From Escarpia spicata (Eukaryota; Annelida; Polychaeta; Sabellida; Siboglinidae): 64,000 bases of DNA. This document shows, piece by piece, positions 46,901-58,900 of the stretch. Numbering within the stretch: position 1 is the stretch's first letter; each line of letters starts with the position of its first letter. The stretch spans positions 60,348,487 to 60,412,486 of the forward strand of contig OZ023211.1 in assembly GCA_963995525.1 (NCBI GenBank), given 5' to 3'. The translations under genes were made by a program, and so were the position numbers. A model generated the notes under the pieces. It made no database searches and was not told where the DNA came from. It saw nothing but the letters and a program-made list of their open reading frames with translations.

Positions 46901-49900
46901 TCAATATTGTCGCACATGATGCAGATTTAAAAGAAACTCCACGCCCTGACACATATGCACTTTTTACACAAGCTTTCGTGATACTCAGTATCATAGAACA
47001 TGCTTGGAATGTAGTTTTTTAACCTTCACACCACTCAAATTATCATTTTATTTTCTATGCATATCAACTAATAACTGGCTTACTAATGACTTTTAAAACC
47101 TCTTTTAGACATAATTCTAACAGTATGCAATAGCTGCACGGTATTCTGGTCTACATCAGCTTCCAAATGCAGCCGAAAACCCATCACCCGTCGCTCAAAT
47201 CACATTTTGGCGGTTTTCGTGATAAAACGGGCCGTATTTCTAATTTGGGGTAAGACCACATTTAAATTTGACATAGGCGGCCATTATAACGTTTCCTTCT
47301 TTTCCTGCAAAATTTGTCTTACGATTTTCTTGAAAACTTCACAGCATATTTAACCTCCACTGACACAAGTGCTGTGAAAACTCATGAAATTCTCATACCT
47401 CTTTTTAAAGAAAAATCCACCCAAACCTGATACCCCTCAATTTTGCCCCAATCTGGTAACGGATTTTGAAATATTGGTGCGTGCTGCAAAAATAGCCACT
47501 GTGCGAATACACGAGCGACTAGTGTACATTCATTGCTAACTCGTGAAAGATCTAATGCGGTAGTACATTCAGTATCCACTGGACTATATGTATGCGTTTA
47601 TGTATGCTACTATGTATGTGTGTATACGCTACTATGTATGCCTGTATAAGCTACTATGTATACGTGTATAAGCTACTATGTATGCAGGTATATGCTACCA
47701 TGTACGTGTGTATATATGCTATTATGTTGTGTATATATGCTACTATCTACGTGTGTATATGCTACTATGTATGCGTGTATATGCTACTATATACGTATGT
47801 ATATGTTATTATGTATGCGTATATGTATGCTACTATATATAGTAGCATATACACACATACATAGTAGCATATAAACATATACATAGTATATACACACATT
47901 CATAGTAGTATATACACACACACATAGTAGCATATACACATGCACACATAGTAGCATATACACACATACATAGTAGCATATACACACATACATAGTAGCA
48001 TATACACACATACATAGTAGCATATATACGCATACATAGTAGCATATACACACATACATAATAGCATATACACACACACATAGTAGTATATACACACATA
48101 CATAGTAGTATATACACAAATACATAGTAGCATATATACGCATACATAGTAGCATATACACACATACATAGTAGCATATACACACATACATAGTAGCATA
48201 TATACGCATACATAGTAGCATATACACACATACATAATAGCATATACACACATACATAGTAGTATATACACACATACATAGTAGCATATACACAAATACA
48301 TAGTAGCATATACACATATACATAGTAAATTAAACACACACATACATAGTAGCATATATATATACGCATACATAGTAGCATATACACGCATACATAGTAG
48401 CATATACACGCATACATAGTAGCATACATACACATACATAGTAGCATATAAATATACACGCATACATAGTAGCATATACATGATATACAGTAGCATTTAC
48501 ACGCATACATAATAGCTTATACAATACACATGTATACATAGTAGCATATACATGCATGCATAGTAGCATATACAGTTATACACGCATACATAGTAGCATA
48601 TACACGCACACATAGTAGCATATAGACGCATACATGTCTTATGTTACGTAAGACATCCCCAACACTGATCAGTTGGGGATGTCTACGTAGGCATCCACTG
48701 ATCAGTTGGGGATGTCTACGTAGACATCCACTGATCAGTTGGGGATGTCTTAAATAACCATCCATTTCTCAGTTGGTGATGTCTTATGCAACCATCCACT
48801 TCTCAGTTGGGGATGTCTTAAATAACCATCCATGATTTCTCAGTTGGGGATGTATTTTGTAGCCATCCACTGATCAGTTGGGGATGTCTTACATAACTTG
48901 AATTGCAAAAAACAGTTCACATTTTCGTCATGTTTGTTAAATGTTAACTTTACAAAAAAAGGGCGAAAGTGGCCGTATGCACTCTAAATGAGCCAATACA
49001 TTCTTTGTGCACGTAGCTGCTGGAGCATCTTGATTTTGACAGCAATTTTCATACATAATATTTACGGGTCTTTCGTAATAATAAAATAACTTTTATTGCA
49101 CCAAAATCCTCAAAAACCCTAGCAGTGGCACAACAAAACCAAAAAGGATTCTCGTGATCAGTATACAGACGACTGAAGCTGTCTTTCACATATACATGGA
49201 CGAGCGGATGGTACATCTGGCGGGTCACTTACCTAATTCCATTTTGTTTTATATTGTATAGGTGCCAGCCATCATTTGTGATGATGTCATCAATTCCACT
49301 CCAAATCAATGATATATCAGGCCTACATGAGGACATCAGCAAAACAGGTTTAGCAGACAAACACTTAACACACTAGGTCTCACAAATAGAATCTTTCGTA
49401 AACTGCATATAATATGCCTCAATATATACACTATCTAATGCATAATGATTAATCCCTATCCATCACATGACCAGTTGCCTAGCAAAAGGTCTGTCAAGCC
49501 TTAAAAATGGATCCAAAATACGAGATGTGATCGGTTATGCTGCCATATACTTTGGTGAAATTCTGGCTCCAAATGTTTTTCTTTACAACAGAAACATAAG
49601 TAAAAGTTTTTAAAGCATCAACTGTAAGAGGGCTTGCTTGTTCTAGGAGATTTCATGCTGCAACAATTCACATAAATAACTGTTATCAACATTGCTGGCT
49701 AAGGCAAAACTTGATGGAAGTCACACGCACATCCGCCTGGCATGCCAGCGCTCTGAGTTCGAAACCCGGACCGGACAGGCATGATATTTGGTGTAAAAAC
49801 CTGGCTCTCAACATTGGGGACTGTGTATCCCTCGTGACTCGGAGATCACGTTAATGTTGGTTCCATCTCAATTTTGAACGTAAATAAACCACTGAGGACG

Positions 49901-52900
49901 ACAAGCATCCTAGCAGTGACCACCCTCAGTGCCAGCATATAAAGGTCAGTTTGGCGATAATGTTCTGAAAAAGGCTGACTAGTTGAATGAGACCTCACAT
50001 TACATTGTAACCACAATAATACAGACTAGTCAGTTAATAGAACATTGCTGAATGCTGGAAACATGTAGAACTTACTAGATTAACATATTTTTTATTGTGA
50101 TGTAGGCAAAGTGCGACGTACTGGAACAATACATTTCATAAGCAGGCTGATAATTTGTGAAGAGGAAAGTACGATAAACAAATTGGTTCAAGGTGTCCCT
50201 TGTTCCATGTACAGTACAACATAAGAATTTATTGAGCACACACACACACACACGCACTCACGCACACGCACACACACACACACACACAAACTGCTTTCTT
50301 ACCCTAGCATGTTGTTGTAAGCAAAGACCTCCTCCTTTGTGAAGTTCCTAATAGTTTGACGATCAGATGACCCTCCAATCACCTTCAAGGTGTAGTTGCC
50401 CTCAAATATCCACGAATTGAACAAAGTGTCGTCAAATACTCGAAAGGTTGGATAAAATCCTGTGCAAACAGGTGAATATTTACATTTCATGTCATCAAGT
50501 TTCAGCAATTTTGTTCATTCCAAGCACGTTACCCAAGTTCTCTCAGGTGTATAAATGAGTATCTGGCTACAGACACTGACAATGGTGGAAATTTGAACAA
50601 ACTGACTCAGTGCATTAATTGCAGCATGGCTTAATTCTTCCCAGGAAACATTTCATGTTTGAGTGAATAGACCTGCGAGTGGGTGAAGTGTAAATGATCT
50701 GAGCAGTCCTAAGGATAACAGTTTGTGTTTGAGTGAACAGACCTGCGAGTGGGTGAAGTGTAAATGATCTGAGCAGTCCTAATGATAACATTTTGTGGTT
50801 GAGTGAATAGACCTGCGAGTGGGTGAAGTGTAAATGATCTGAGCAGTCCTAAGGATAACATTTGGTGGTTGAGTGAATAGACCTGCGAGTGGGTGAAGTG
50901 TAAATGATCTGAGCAGTCCTAAGGATAACATTTTTTGTTTGAGTGAATAGACCTGCGAGTGGGTGAAGTGTAAATGATCTGAGCAGTCCTAAGGATAACA
51001 TTTCATAACATATCAAAGCTATACATTTACATCTCACATCATAAACCATTTAATCCAAAACATGCATCAAGACAGTAATTAAAAATTGTATTATTCAAAC
51101 CGGTGGTAAATTGTTAAAAAAATGTCATTGATGCTTTCACCCTATGAATGCATTTTTTGCTTTTTCTTAGATTGTCCTAGCATACCATACAGTCCAAACT
51201 GTCATATCTTGTCCACTGAATCTGAAGATCCCACCGCAGATGTATGTGGGTGCATCACAGAAGCTGATCATGACAATTAAGGTGACGTCTTGGGTAAATT
51301 AATAAAAAAAACAGTCCTTCATATGTAGTGCAATAATCTCAGGCTCCTCTAGTCTCATTGTACAGCACTGTCAGAAGAGTTTAAATACAGTCGCCCCTCG
51401 TTATAAGGTGGTAGTCGGGTCCACGAAATGAACCCGCGGTATAAGCGAGGCAAAATAACGGGTTCCCATATCTGCCACCAGGGGCACTTCGACGACCGTC
51501 ATGGCCGCTGCACCAGGAATGCCATCGAAGCCACACACACAATTGGTGTATTGCCCGGGAGGTCTATACGCGGTTTATAAAGCTTATTAAAATGTCAGCC
51601 ATAGTCAATGTGTATTATGCTTGAATGTCATACACTGTTGAATGTTGAACTGAATAAAATTCACAAATGGTTTACAGTTTTAAAATAGATTACGGACCAA
51701 CAGGTCATGGTCAACTGAACGATGATACATAAGATCTAAAATAATAACCTGGCACTCAGCAGATGAATACATAAATAAGTTCACAAATGCTGTGCTAGAG
51801 TTGACTAAAGATTTAAAACTATAATAAATACTCTTATAATTGGCTTAAGGGGAGGTATGGCAGCTAGATAGGACACTTTTTTAAATGCATAATTAATATA
51901 ATTTTTTGGCATCCAAGCTGTAGAAAAGCTATTACTGAGTAAAAAATGTATGACATTTTTTTCTGCCAGACCCCCCGTTTCCATGGTAATAAACAAAATG
52001 GCCACCAAATGGTGGTATTCATAGCACATCTAGAAAATTGCAACACTCTGTAAGTAAAAATGATATGGTAATCTAACTTAGCCTGTTGTATTCTCCTGGA
52101 TATTCTTCACAATCCGTATAAAAAACATTTCAATTTTGTTTAATATTTATATTTTATTTTGAATTTTCAAAACCGATTTATTGAAAATGCAACTTTTTTT
52201 GACTTTTTTTTAGATAACTACAAAGGTAAAACACAAATCCAAAATGTTTTTTATACAGATTGTGCAGAATACTCAGGAGAACACAACAATCAAAACCAGA
52301 TTATCATATCATTTTTACTTCCAGAGTGTTGCAAGTTTATATGGCCAAAAACGTGATTTTCTGTAAACGGCCGTCAAAGTTTACACAGTGATAATATGAA
52401 TAATATTATTGTAAACAAGTAAAACATTCAATAAATTGTGTTTGTTTATCTCCCAGACATTAATTATGCACAATAAATAATATCTGAGATGAAATACACC
52501 CACAGAATTTATACAATTTAGCTTTTTTTTATAAATATAAAGGTCATTTGCATCATCATCTGATTTTCTGTAAACGTCCATCTGACACTGAAATGTCAAG
52601 ATGTGAATAGTAATGGCTGTAAACAGCCAAAACAATTCAATTAAAGGTGTTTGTTTTCTCACAACATTAATTATGCATAACAAGCAATGTTTATGATGAA
52701 ATATATCCACATGATAATAATAAAATTGTATTTATATGCCAACAAATGAAATATATCCATATGATAATAATACAATTTTATTTATATGCCAACAAATCTG
52801 GGGCAACAGCAAGTTACAGGTTTTACTGAAAAGAACAGACGCCCATATATAAGTTGCACAGTTCTGAAAATATAAGTTAACAAAGCAATAACTTAGTCTT

Positions 52901-55900
52901 ATATACCAAACAGTTAACATGTCAAGCCCAAGGCCTGTTAACAGGCCTGCTGTCATCACGCATCAGTACTAACTTTGTCCGGCTACAGGACGCACTATTT
53001 GGCAAAGCTGCAGTCTCTTTAACTATCGTACCGTCACTGGTGCCGATAGTAACATTAGCACAAGCCCCACACTCAGCCATGGCAACGGGCAGCGAAGTCG
53101 AAGTGACAGCTCTGACTGGCATTGCCGCGTCTTCGCCAGCGTTTCTGACACACGACGAAATTAACTTGCGTTTTCCCCACGCAGAAGCCGCCAATGACGA
53201 CACGACGGTTACCGAATGCCAAATAAGGTCATTCTCGGCAAAATATAGCTGCATAAATACCGATGTTGGCCGAATGCTTTCATAAGGGCGGGATTACCGA
53301 CTACGGTGATTGACAGACGACATTTTGGCGGTTCCAAAAATATCAAACAAGATGGCGTAAGTCGAAGGAAGGACCGCGTTGTCATGGCGTAAACATTGAC
53401 AACTTTCAGCGCATTTCGCGTCTTCCCTATAAAAATGGATATATCATTGTGATAAGGGTGGACTTTATACATGAATAAAAGTCGTTTAGAGGTATGTTGT
53501 TGGTCTAAAAGTGAAGTTTATTTATAGTAAACATACAAATCTACTATCTGGCGCTGGAAAATTAAATTGACATATTTTTTCAAAAAAGCGTAAATTAGCA
53601 CCCGTACCAGGCCTTAACTTCTCGTCTATAAAGCAATATCAAAATACCAATTTAGAACGAAAATTTACCGTGCCGAACAATATTGCGATTGACCATTTCA
53701 TATGCGGTTGATGAATTCATATTTTGGCACACCAGTAGCTTTGCATTCATCGCAGTGAAAAAGCTAATATTTGTGATGCAATGTTAGCATACTGATCCTC
53801 CCTACTAGGCTGCATTAAAACGTTTATCCCATTCTTGCCCCTTTCCTAAACAAGGTGTATTTGTGAATTTCAATTGCACTTTGCAAGCCGCCCGGCACCA
53901 AAGCCAGGCAAACCTGTGGAAGATGAAGGCGTCAATCCGCGGAAGCCATGACTCGCAGAAGGGAAATGATTCGCTTGATATCGGCACCAAAAAAAAAATA
54001 ATGTCTCACTCCACATTTACTGTGCCTAAAATTAATTTACCATAGTCAAAGAAATTGACGTCTTTGATAGCACTGGCAGTGCAGAACAAACAACAGCAAG
54101 CCAACGTTATGACGCACCTCGCACCAGATTCGTTGCACAGTTCTAGGCTCTACGCCTACGCCAACGTTAAATTTATAGTCCGCCAACTAGTCTTTCAAAA
54201 TGCACACGTAACAAACAAAGACGAGGATAACTTCACACAAACCAAGTGACAGTAATTACCGCATTAATACAGTTTGCCATAGCGCTCATTTCCCCCCTGG
54301 CGGCATAAATTTGGGGTCCACGCGTTATAACCGAACCCGCGTTATAATGAGGCGCGTTATAACAAGGGGCGACAGTAGATGGAAAAGGTTGCTAGCCATG
54401 GGTGCAACCCTCTGCCTCCAAACTGCAACCAAAAAGGCGTCGGGTGTAGGCAGGTTGATGTCGTGTCATCATCTGTAAGGGTGTTCCATATGATGATGAT
54501 CTTTACAAAGAATGAGCCTCCACGTTTGTAGTCTTGGAGGCGGGGTACTTTGAAGCAGCAGCTGTTGTTGTTTATGTGTGTCTGAATCCAAATATATGTC
54601 ACCAGACTCATAAGGCAAAAAAAACATGGCCAGAACAGCAGAAACTTACCATTGTCATAGTAGAAACAGGGCAAGTCAGGGTCCGGGTAGAGGCAGTCGA
54701 TGGGAGTCTGCTGGATGCTGTCTTCATACAGCTTCTGTTTAGTCGCATTCCAGTCAAACAGGATGTGTAGGTTTGGTGGGCAGCCCAACATCACTGACAA
54801 CTGCTGGATGCCCTGGAATTAAACAAACAAATAATTACATCCTACTAAATGATCGCACCAGCTGATACAACATCTGCAAACAAAATTAACTTTCTTTGGT
54901 TGGTGACAAAAACATTGCTACTTAGTAATGAGAATGGACATATTTATCACTTATTATACACTGGCTCGCCATGCTGATGGCCACAGTAGTGGTGATGTTC
55001 CATCCATAAATGTATGCCTGCCTAACAATGGACACACAGAACAAGTCAGCCACATGTTATGTAGGAGGATATGTGCACAGGCGTGTATATATTCTTCCAG
55101 ATAACACCCGCTGTAATAATATATGTGGAAATAAACCAAATCTGGCAGTAAAGAAAGGAAGAATGGAGGAATGCTTTGTCTTAAAAAGTAAAGGATGGTC
55201 TAAATAAATTAAGGGTAAAAAATAAATTCTTACATAGTACAGAATCCAGTCCTTAGAACTGGTAAAAGCATTTCACACTTCAACCCCTGGCATACATGTT
55301 CATTCAAACACTATCATGATTTCTCTGTGAAACATTCAGCCAAATTGCAATTACTGCGAGAAGACAACTTGTTCACATATATCCACCACTGTCTATAGCC
55401 AGGTAGTCATTAAAAATATTGTGGAGCGCAGTAGCGCAGCGGTAAGAGCTCCGGACTCTCGACTGAGAGAACGCAGATTAGAATCCTGTGTGGCAGTGTC
55501 GAACCTTGGACAAGTTTATTTATTCTACATTGCTTCAGTTCACACAGCTGTATGAATGAGTACCTCGCTGTAGACAGTGGTGGATATATAGTGGTCGCGC
55601 ATTAATTGCTGCATGGCTGAATGCTTCCCAGAGAAGTCGAGATGGTGTTCGATTGAACAGGTCTGCCAGGGAGTAAAAAGTAAAGCACTTTGAGCACTTC
55701 TGAGGACTGGATACTGCGCTATACAAGAACTTCTTTTTTTTAAACACCTTTTGATTTAATTAAATCAAACTGCATTTTTGTGGACGATGCTAGCACTTCT
55801 ATTGGGGAGGATACGGTAGGCCGACATATTAAGCGACACCATTTTCATTCGGCCAGCCTCCCTTTCAATTTCTGCGCTTCGGAAAGGTAAACACATCCCA

Positions 55901-58900
55901 CGCTTGTTTGTTTACGTTTTGTTTTGTTGCGGTGTATTCTATACTCTACGTTGTTAGTCAGGACGTTGGACTTTATCCTCGTGCTTCGTTTGAAGTGTGC
56001 TGTTCCCGTTCTCAGTTTCGACATTATGTGATTGTCCATTTACAAATTGGGGTGGTCGGACTTTCCTTTGTTTCCGAATTGATAAGTAGGCGGAGCTTAA
56101 CGACGTCTTTCGCCTTGGCTCACATTTACCGACTTTCGATGAGCTTTATGCTGTCACCCCGCACTGCTGGCGTTTTTGGTACAGTTCGTTTTATCTTTTA
56201 ATTTTAATTTTTTCGGGTGTAATTATCTTTCGATATGTTTTACTCGAATTAAAGCCACTGGCTAGCGCAAGCCTTTTGCTCTTTGCTAGCGGCCCCCGCG
56301 GCGCTAGCTGTAGCTGTCAGTTCACAGAGTTTTGTGTTTTGTTATAATGTTTACTTATGCCTTTTTTTGTTGGCTTTCTGTTTTAGACCGTTAAGGTTGT
56401 GCCCTATTTGTGGACAATTTAAGGCTGTGCCAGCTTTTGGCCGTCTTGTAGGTTATTAAGACTGTGCTACTTGTTGGCCGTTTGTAGACCGTTACGGTTG
56501 TGCCATATTTGTGGCCTTTTTAAGGCGGCCAGATTTTGGCCGTCTTGTAGGTCATTAAGACTGTGCCACTTGTTGACCGTTGATAGACCGTTGACCGTTT
56601 TTACATATTTAAGGTTGTGCCCTGTTTGTGGCCGTTTTATGACTGTGCCAGGATTATGGCCGTCTTGTAGGTCGTTACGACTGCCTGGTTTGGTCGTTTT
56701 TATTTTGTTACGTTACGTGTCTGTTCATCTTAATGGGCTGTGAAGTAATTATTTTAATATGATCTTTCTCTTGCGTAAATGGATTGTTCTACCGCGCAGT
56801 ATTCGGTTCGTAGGATTGCCCATAGGGCTTTTCAAATTAGTAGTTTATATACACATTTTAATCCCTTGCCAAGGTGTTTATGCATACAGCTTATAAATGC
56901 ATTTTCTCGTCAGACATTTTTTCTCATCTTTGGTTTTCTTTACAAAGTGCTTCACTTTTTGTCGTTTGCTTAAGCTTTTGTTTCACTACTGGTTTCATTG
57001 CCATTAATTTGGGAGGATAATTTTTTTGGTTTTGCTTGTTTGCATTCACTCACATTCCTTTAAGCTGCGGTTTGTCTAAGTATGTGTTATCACACAGCTG
57101 TTTCGGTCAGTGGTAGACAGTTCTACAATTGGTGTCAGTATCTGCTGGTCTGTTTTTTGTCTAGTTTTCAGAATGTCCACAAGGAGAGGTCGTTCTGTGA
57201 CGTGCAAGAACAGATGCAGTCAATTCGTGACGTCGTCATCGAAATGGCTGCAGCACAGCATGCTCCACTACCGACCGAGCCTGCAGCCATAGCTGAGTCT
57301 GTGACTACAGGGTCTCGGTCTACCAGTTCTGCAACGTTGGCAGGCAATGAGGATGTCCGGGGTGATGTTCCTACGGACATGGCTAGTTTTGCCTCCGTGC
57401 CCCTTGGGAGTCTCATTGACTCCACCCTCAAATCCAAAATTTGGGCCAAGCAGTTTATCGACTTGGCACTGTTGTTGGGAGACCCCACTTCCCAGACTAC
57501 GGTGTTCTTGGATGTGGATAGCAGTTCCACAATTGTGAAGGTTAAAGACCACAATGCAAAGAAGATTTTGACAGTCGAGCAGTGGTCTGATGCCTTCCGG
57601 GTGTATACTGTTATCTACACCCAACGACACCCCGCGGAAATTCAGGACATCCTGAAATATATCCAAATCATACGAAACATGGCTTCCGCATCCCGACCCG
57701 GTGTCTTCCTTGCTTACGACCGGGATTTCCGAAAACTTAGGGCCCACAATTCCATGCCGTGGAGTCATCTGCACCAGGAGCTTCATTTCACTGTCACTCG
57801 GCATGCTTCTACTCTACCGACTGCTTCCACGCCCTTGGGAAAATCGCAGCTTCCAAAGAAGCAGTCCTTTCCGTCAGGATACTGTATCGTTTTCTGTACC
57901 TATGGAACCTGCAAGAATCCCAACTGCCGTTACCAGCACCTCTGTCCCATTTGCAGGGGCCACCATGCCCAGTCTAAATGTCCCCGACGTGCGGCTCCAA
58001 CATTCCCAAACACCCCGGCTCCCAACGCCGGTGCACGCCCCACGCCTCCTATGCCTATTAACCCTCTCGTGGTCAGAACACCCGAATCAACCCGAGTATG
58101 CCTCACGGCCAGAACGCCCGAATCAACCCGAATACAGGGGCACATTTAAACTGGTACCGCGAAACAGTGTCATCCAATAACGGCAATTTATTTCGGCAGT
58201 TAGCATATAATAATATTGAAGTTTCATTGGGAAGCATCAAAAGTGAGAAATGATGGCGATTTCCGTGACTAAATAGCGCCAACCACCACGCGGTTTTGTA
58301 GTCGAACGCAGCGACACACAATTTCCGGTCCCTCTTTTATGCCACGCAGTGAATATTTTAATGGTGATTTTCAGCCAATGAGATTAAAGTTTAACATTTG
58401 CTGCGGGCATAAACATGGAAGCACCCAGGAATTATTCCAAAACACGCGTCCGCAGGCGATTTCTACGATTAAATGCTAACTTTTGAGCAGTCTATTTTGT
58501 TGTAAAGAAGTATTAATGCGCCACGCAACGAAGCGGGTGGTGTTTTTTAGCTTTGTTGTAATTCTCGACATTGTCATTATGTCGAACTCCAGTAATTCGG
58601 ACTTTGACGGGATTTTCGAATCGAGTTTATAACGAACGCTGCCATCGAAGGGGAATGTTTTGTACTGTGATTACGCATTTTAAATATAACACCAACTTAA
58701 TAGTTCAGACGGGATGACGGCTATGATCACAAAGAACGCCATTTTGTATAAAATCTTGAAAATACATGCACTCTGAAAAACTGAAATTATTTCAGTTTTA
58801 TTTACCATAGACATTTAGTTAGTTTTCCATTCTGTAGCATAGTAATTTATTAACATTTCATACGCAGCATGTAACCGCTAATTATTAATGAAAAATATTT

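Larger units (their letters stand above)
51388..54375. mobile_element. pogo/Tigger-like non-autonomous DNA transposon (2,988 bp)
   Basis: The left end CAGTCGCCCCTCGTTATAAG and the right end (complement) CTGTCGCCCCTTGTTATAAC are flanked by TA duplications at 51386-51387 and 54376-54377. Subterminal blocks GGGTCCACGAA and GAACCCGCGGTATAA are mirrored by GTCCACGCGTTATAA and GAACCCGCGTTATAA. These are Tigger-type ends. No DDE transposase frame was found inside. The interior holds a large hairpin (52024-52350) and diverged duplications (52380-52800). It is intronic in the CatSper-like gene. Confidence 0.82.

Noticed and set aside
44803..47586. LTR retrotransposon with 330-bp LTRs
   Set aside because: The first copy has its own TIRs and TA duplication. 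The interval between the copies has no gag/pol, primer-binding site or polypurine tract.
47592..48765. Long Cys/Tyr/Met-rich frames on both strands
   Set aside because: Microsatellite translation only; several overlapping frames show the same pattern.
52922..53285. Overlapping open frames (110 and 81 codons) inside the Tigger-like element
   Set aside because: No transposase or CENP-B-type motif; they seem to reflect a locally CpG-rich stretch.
55432..55486. tRNA gene
   Set aside because: A- and B-box-like motifs are present, but no clover-leaf can be drawn with confidence and the sequence continues into a SINE body.
57268..57804. 178-codon minus frame and 159-codon plus frame in 57.7-58.2 kb
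   Set aside because: Shadows of the gag-like frame, without recognisable motifs.
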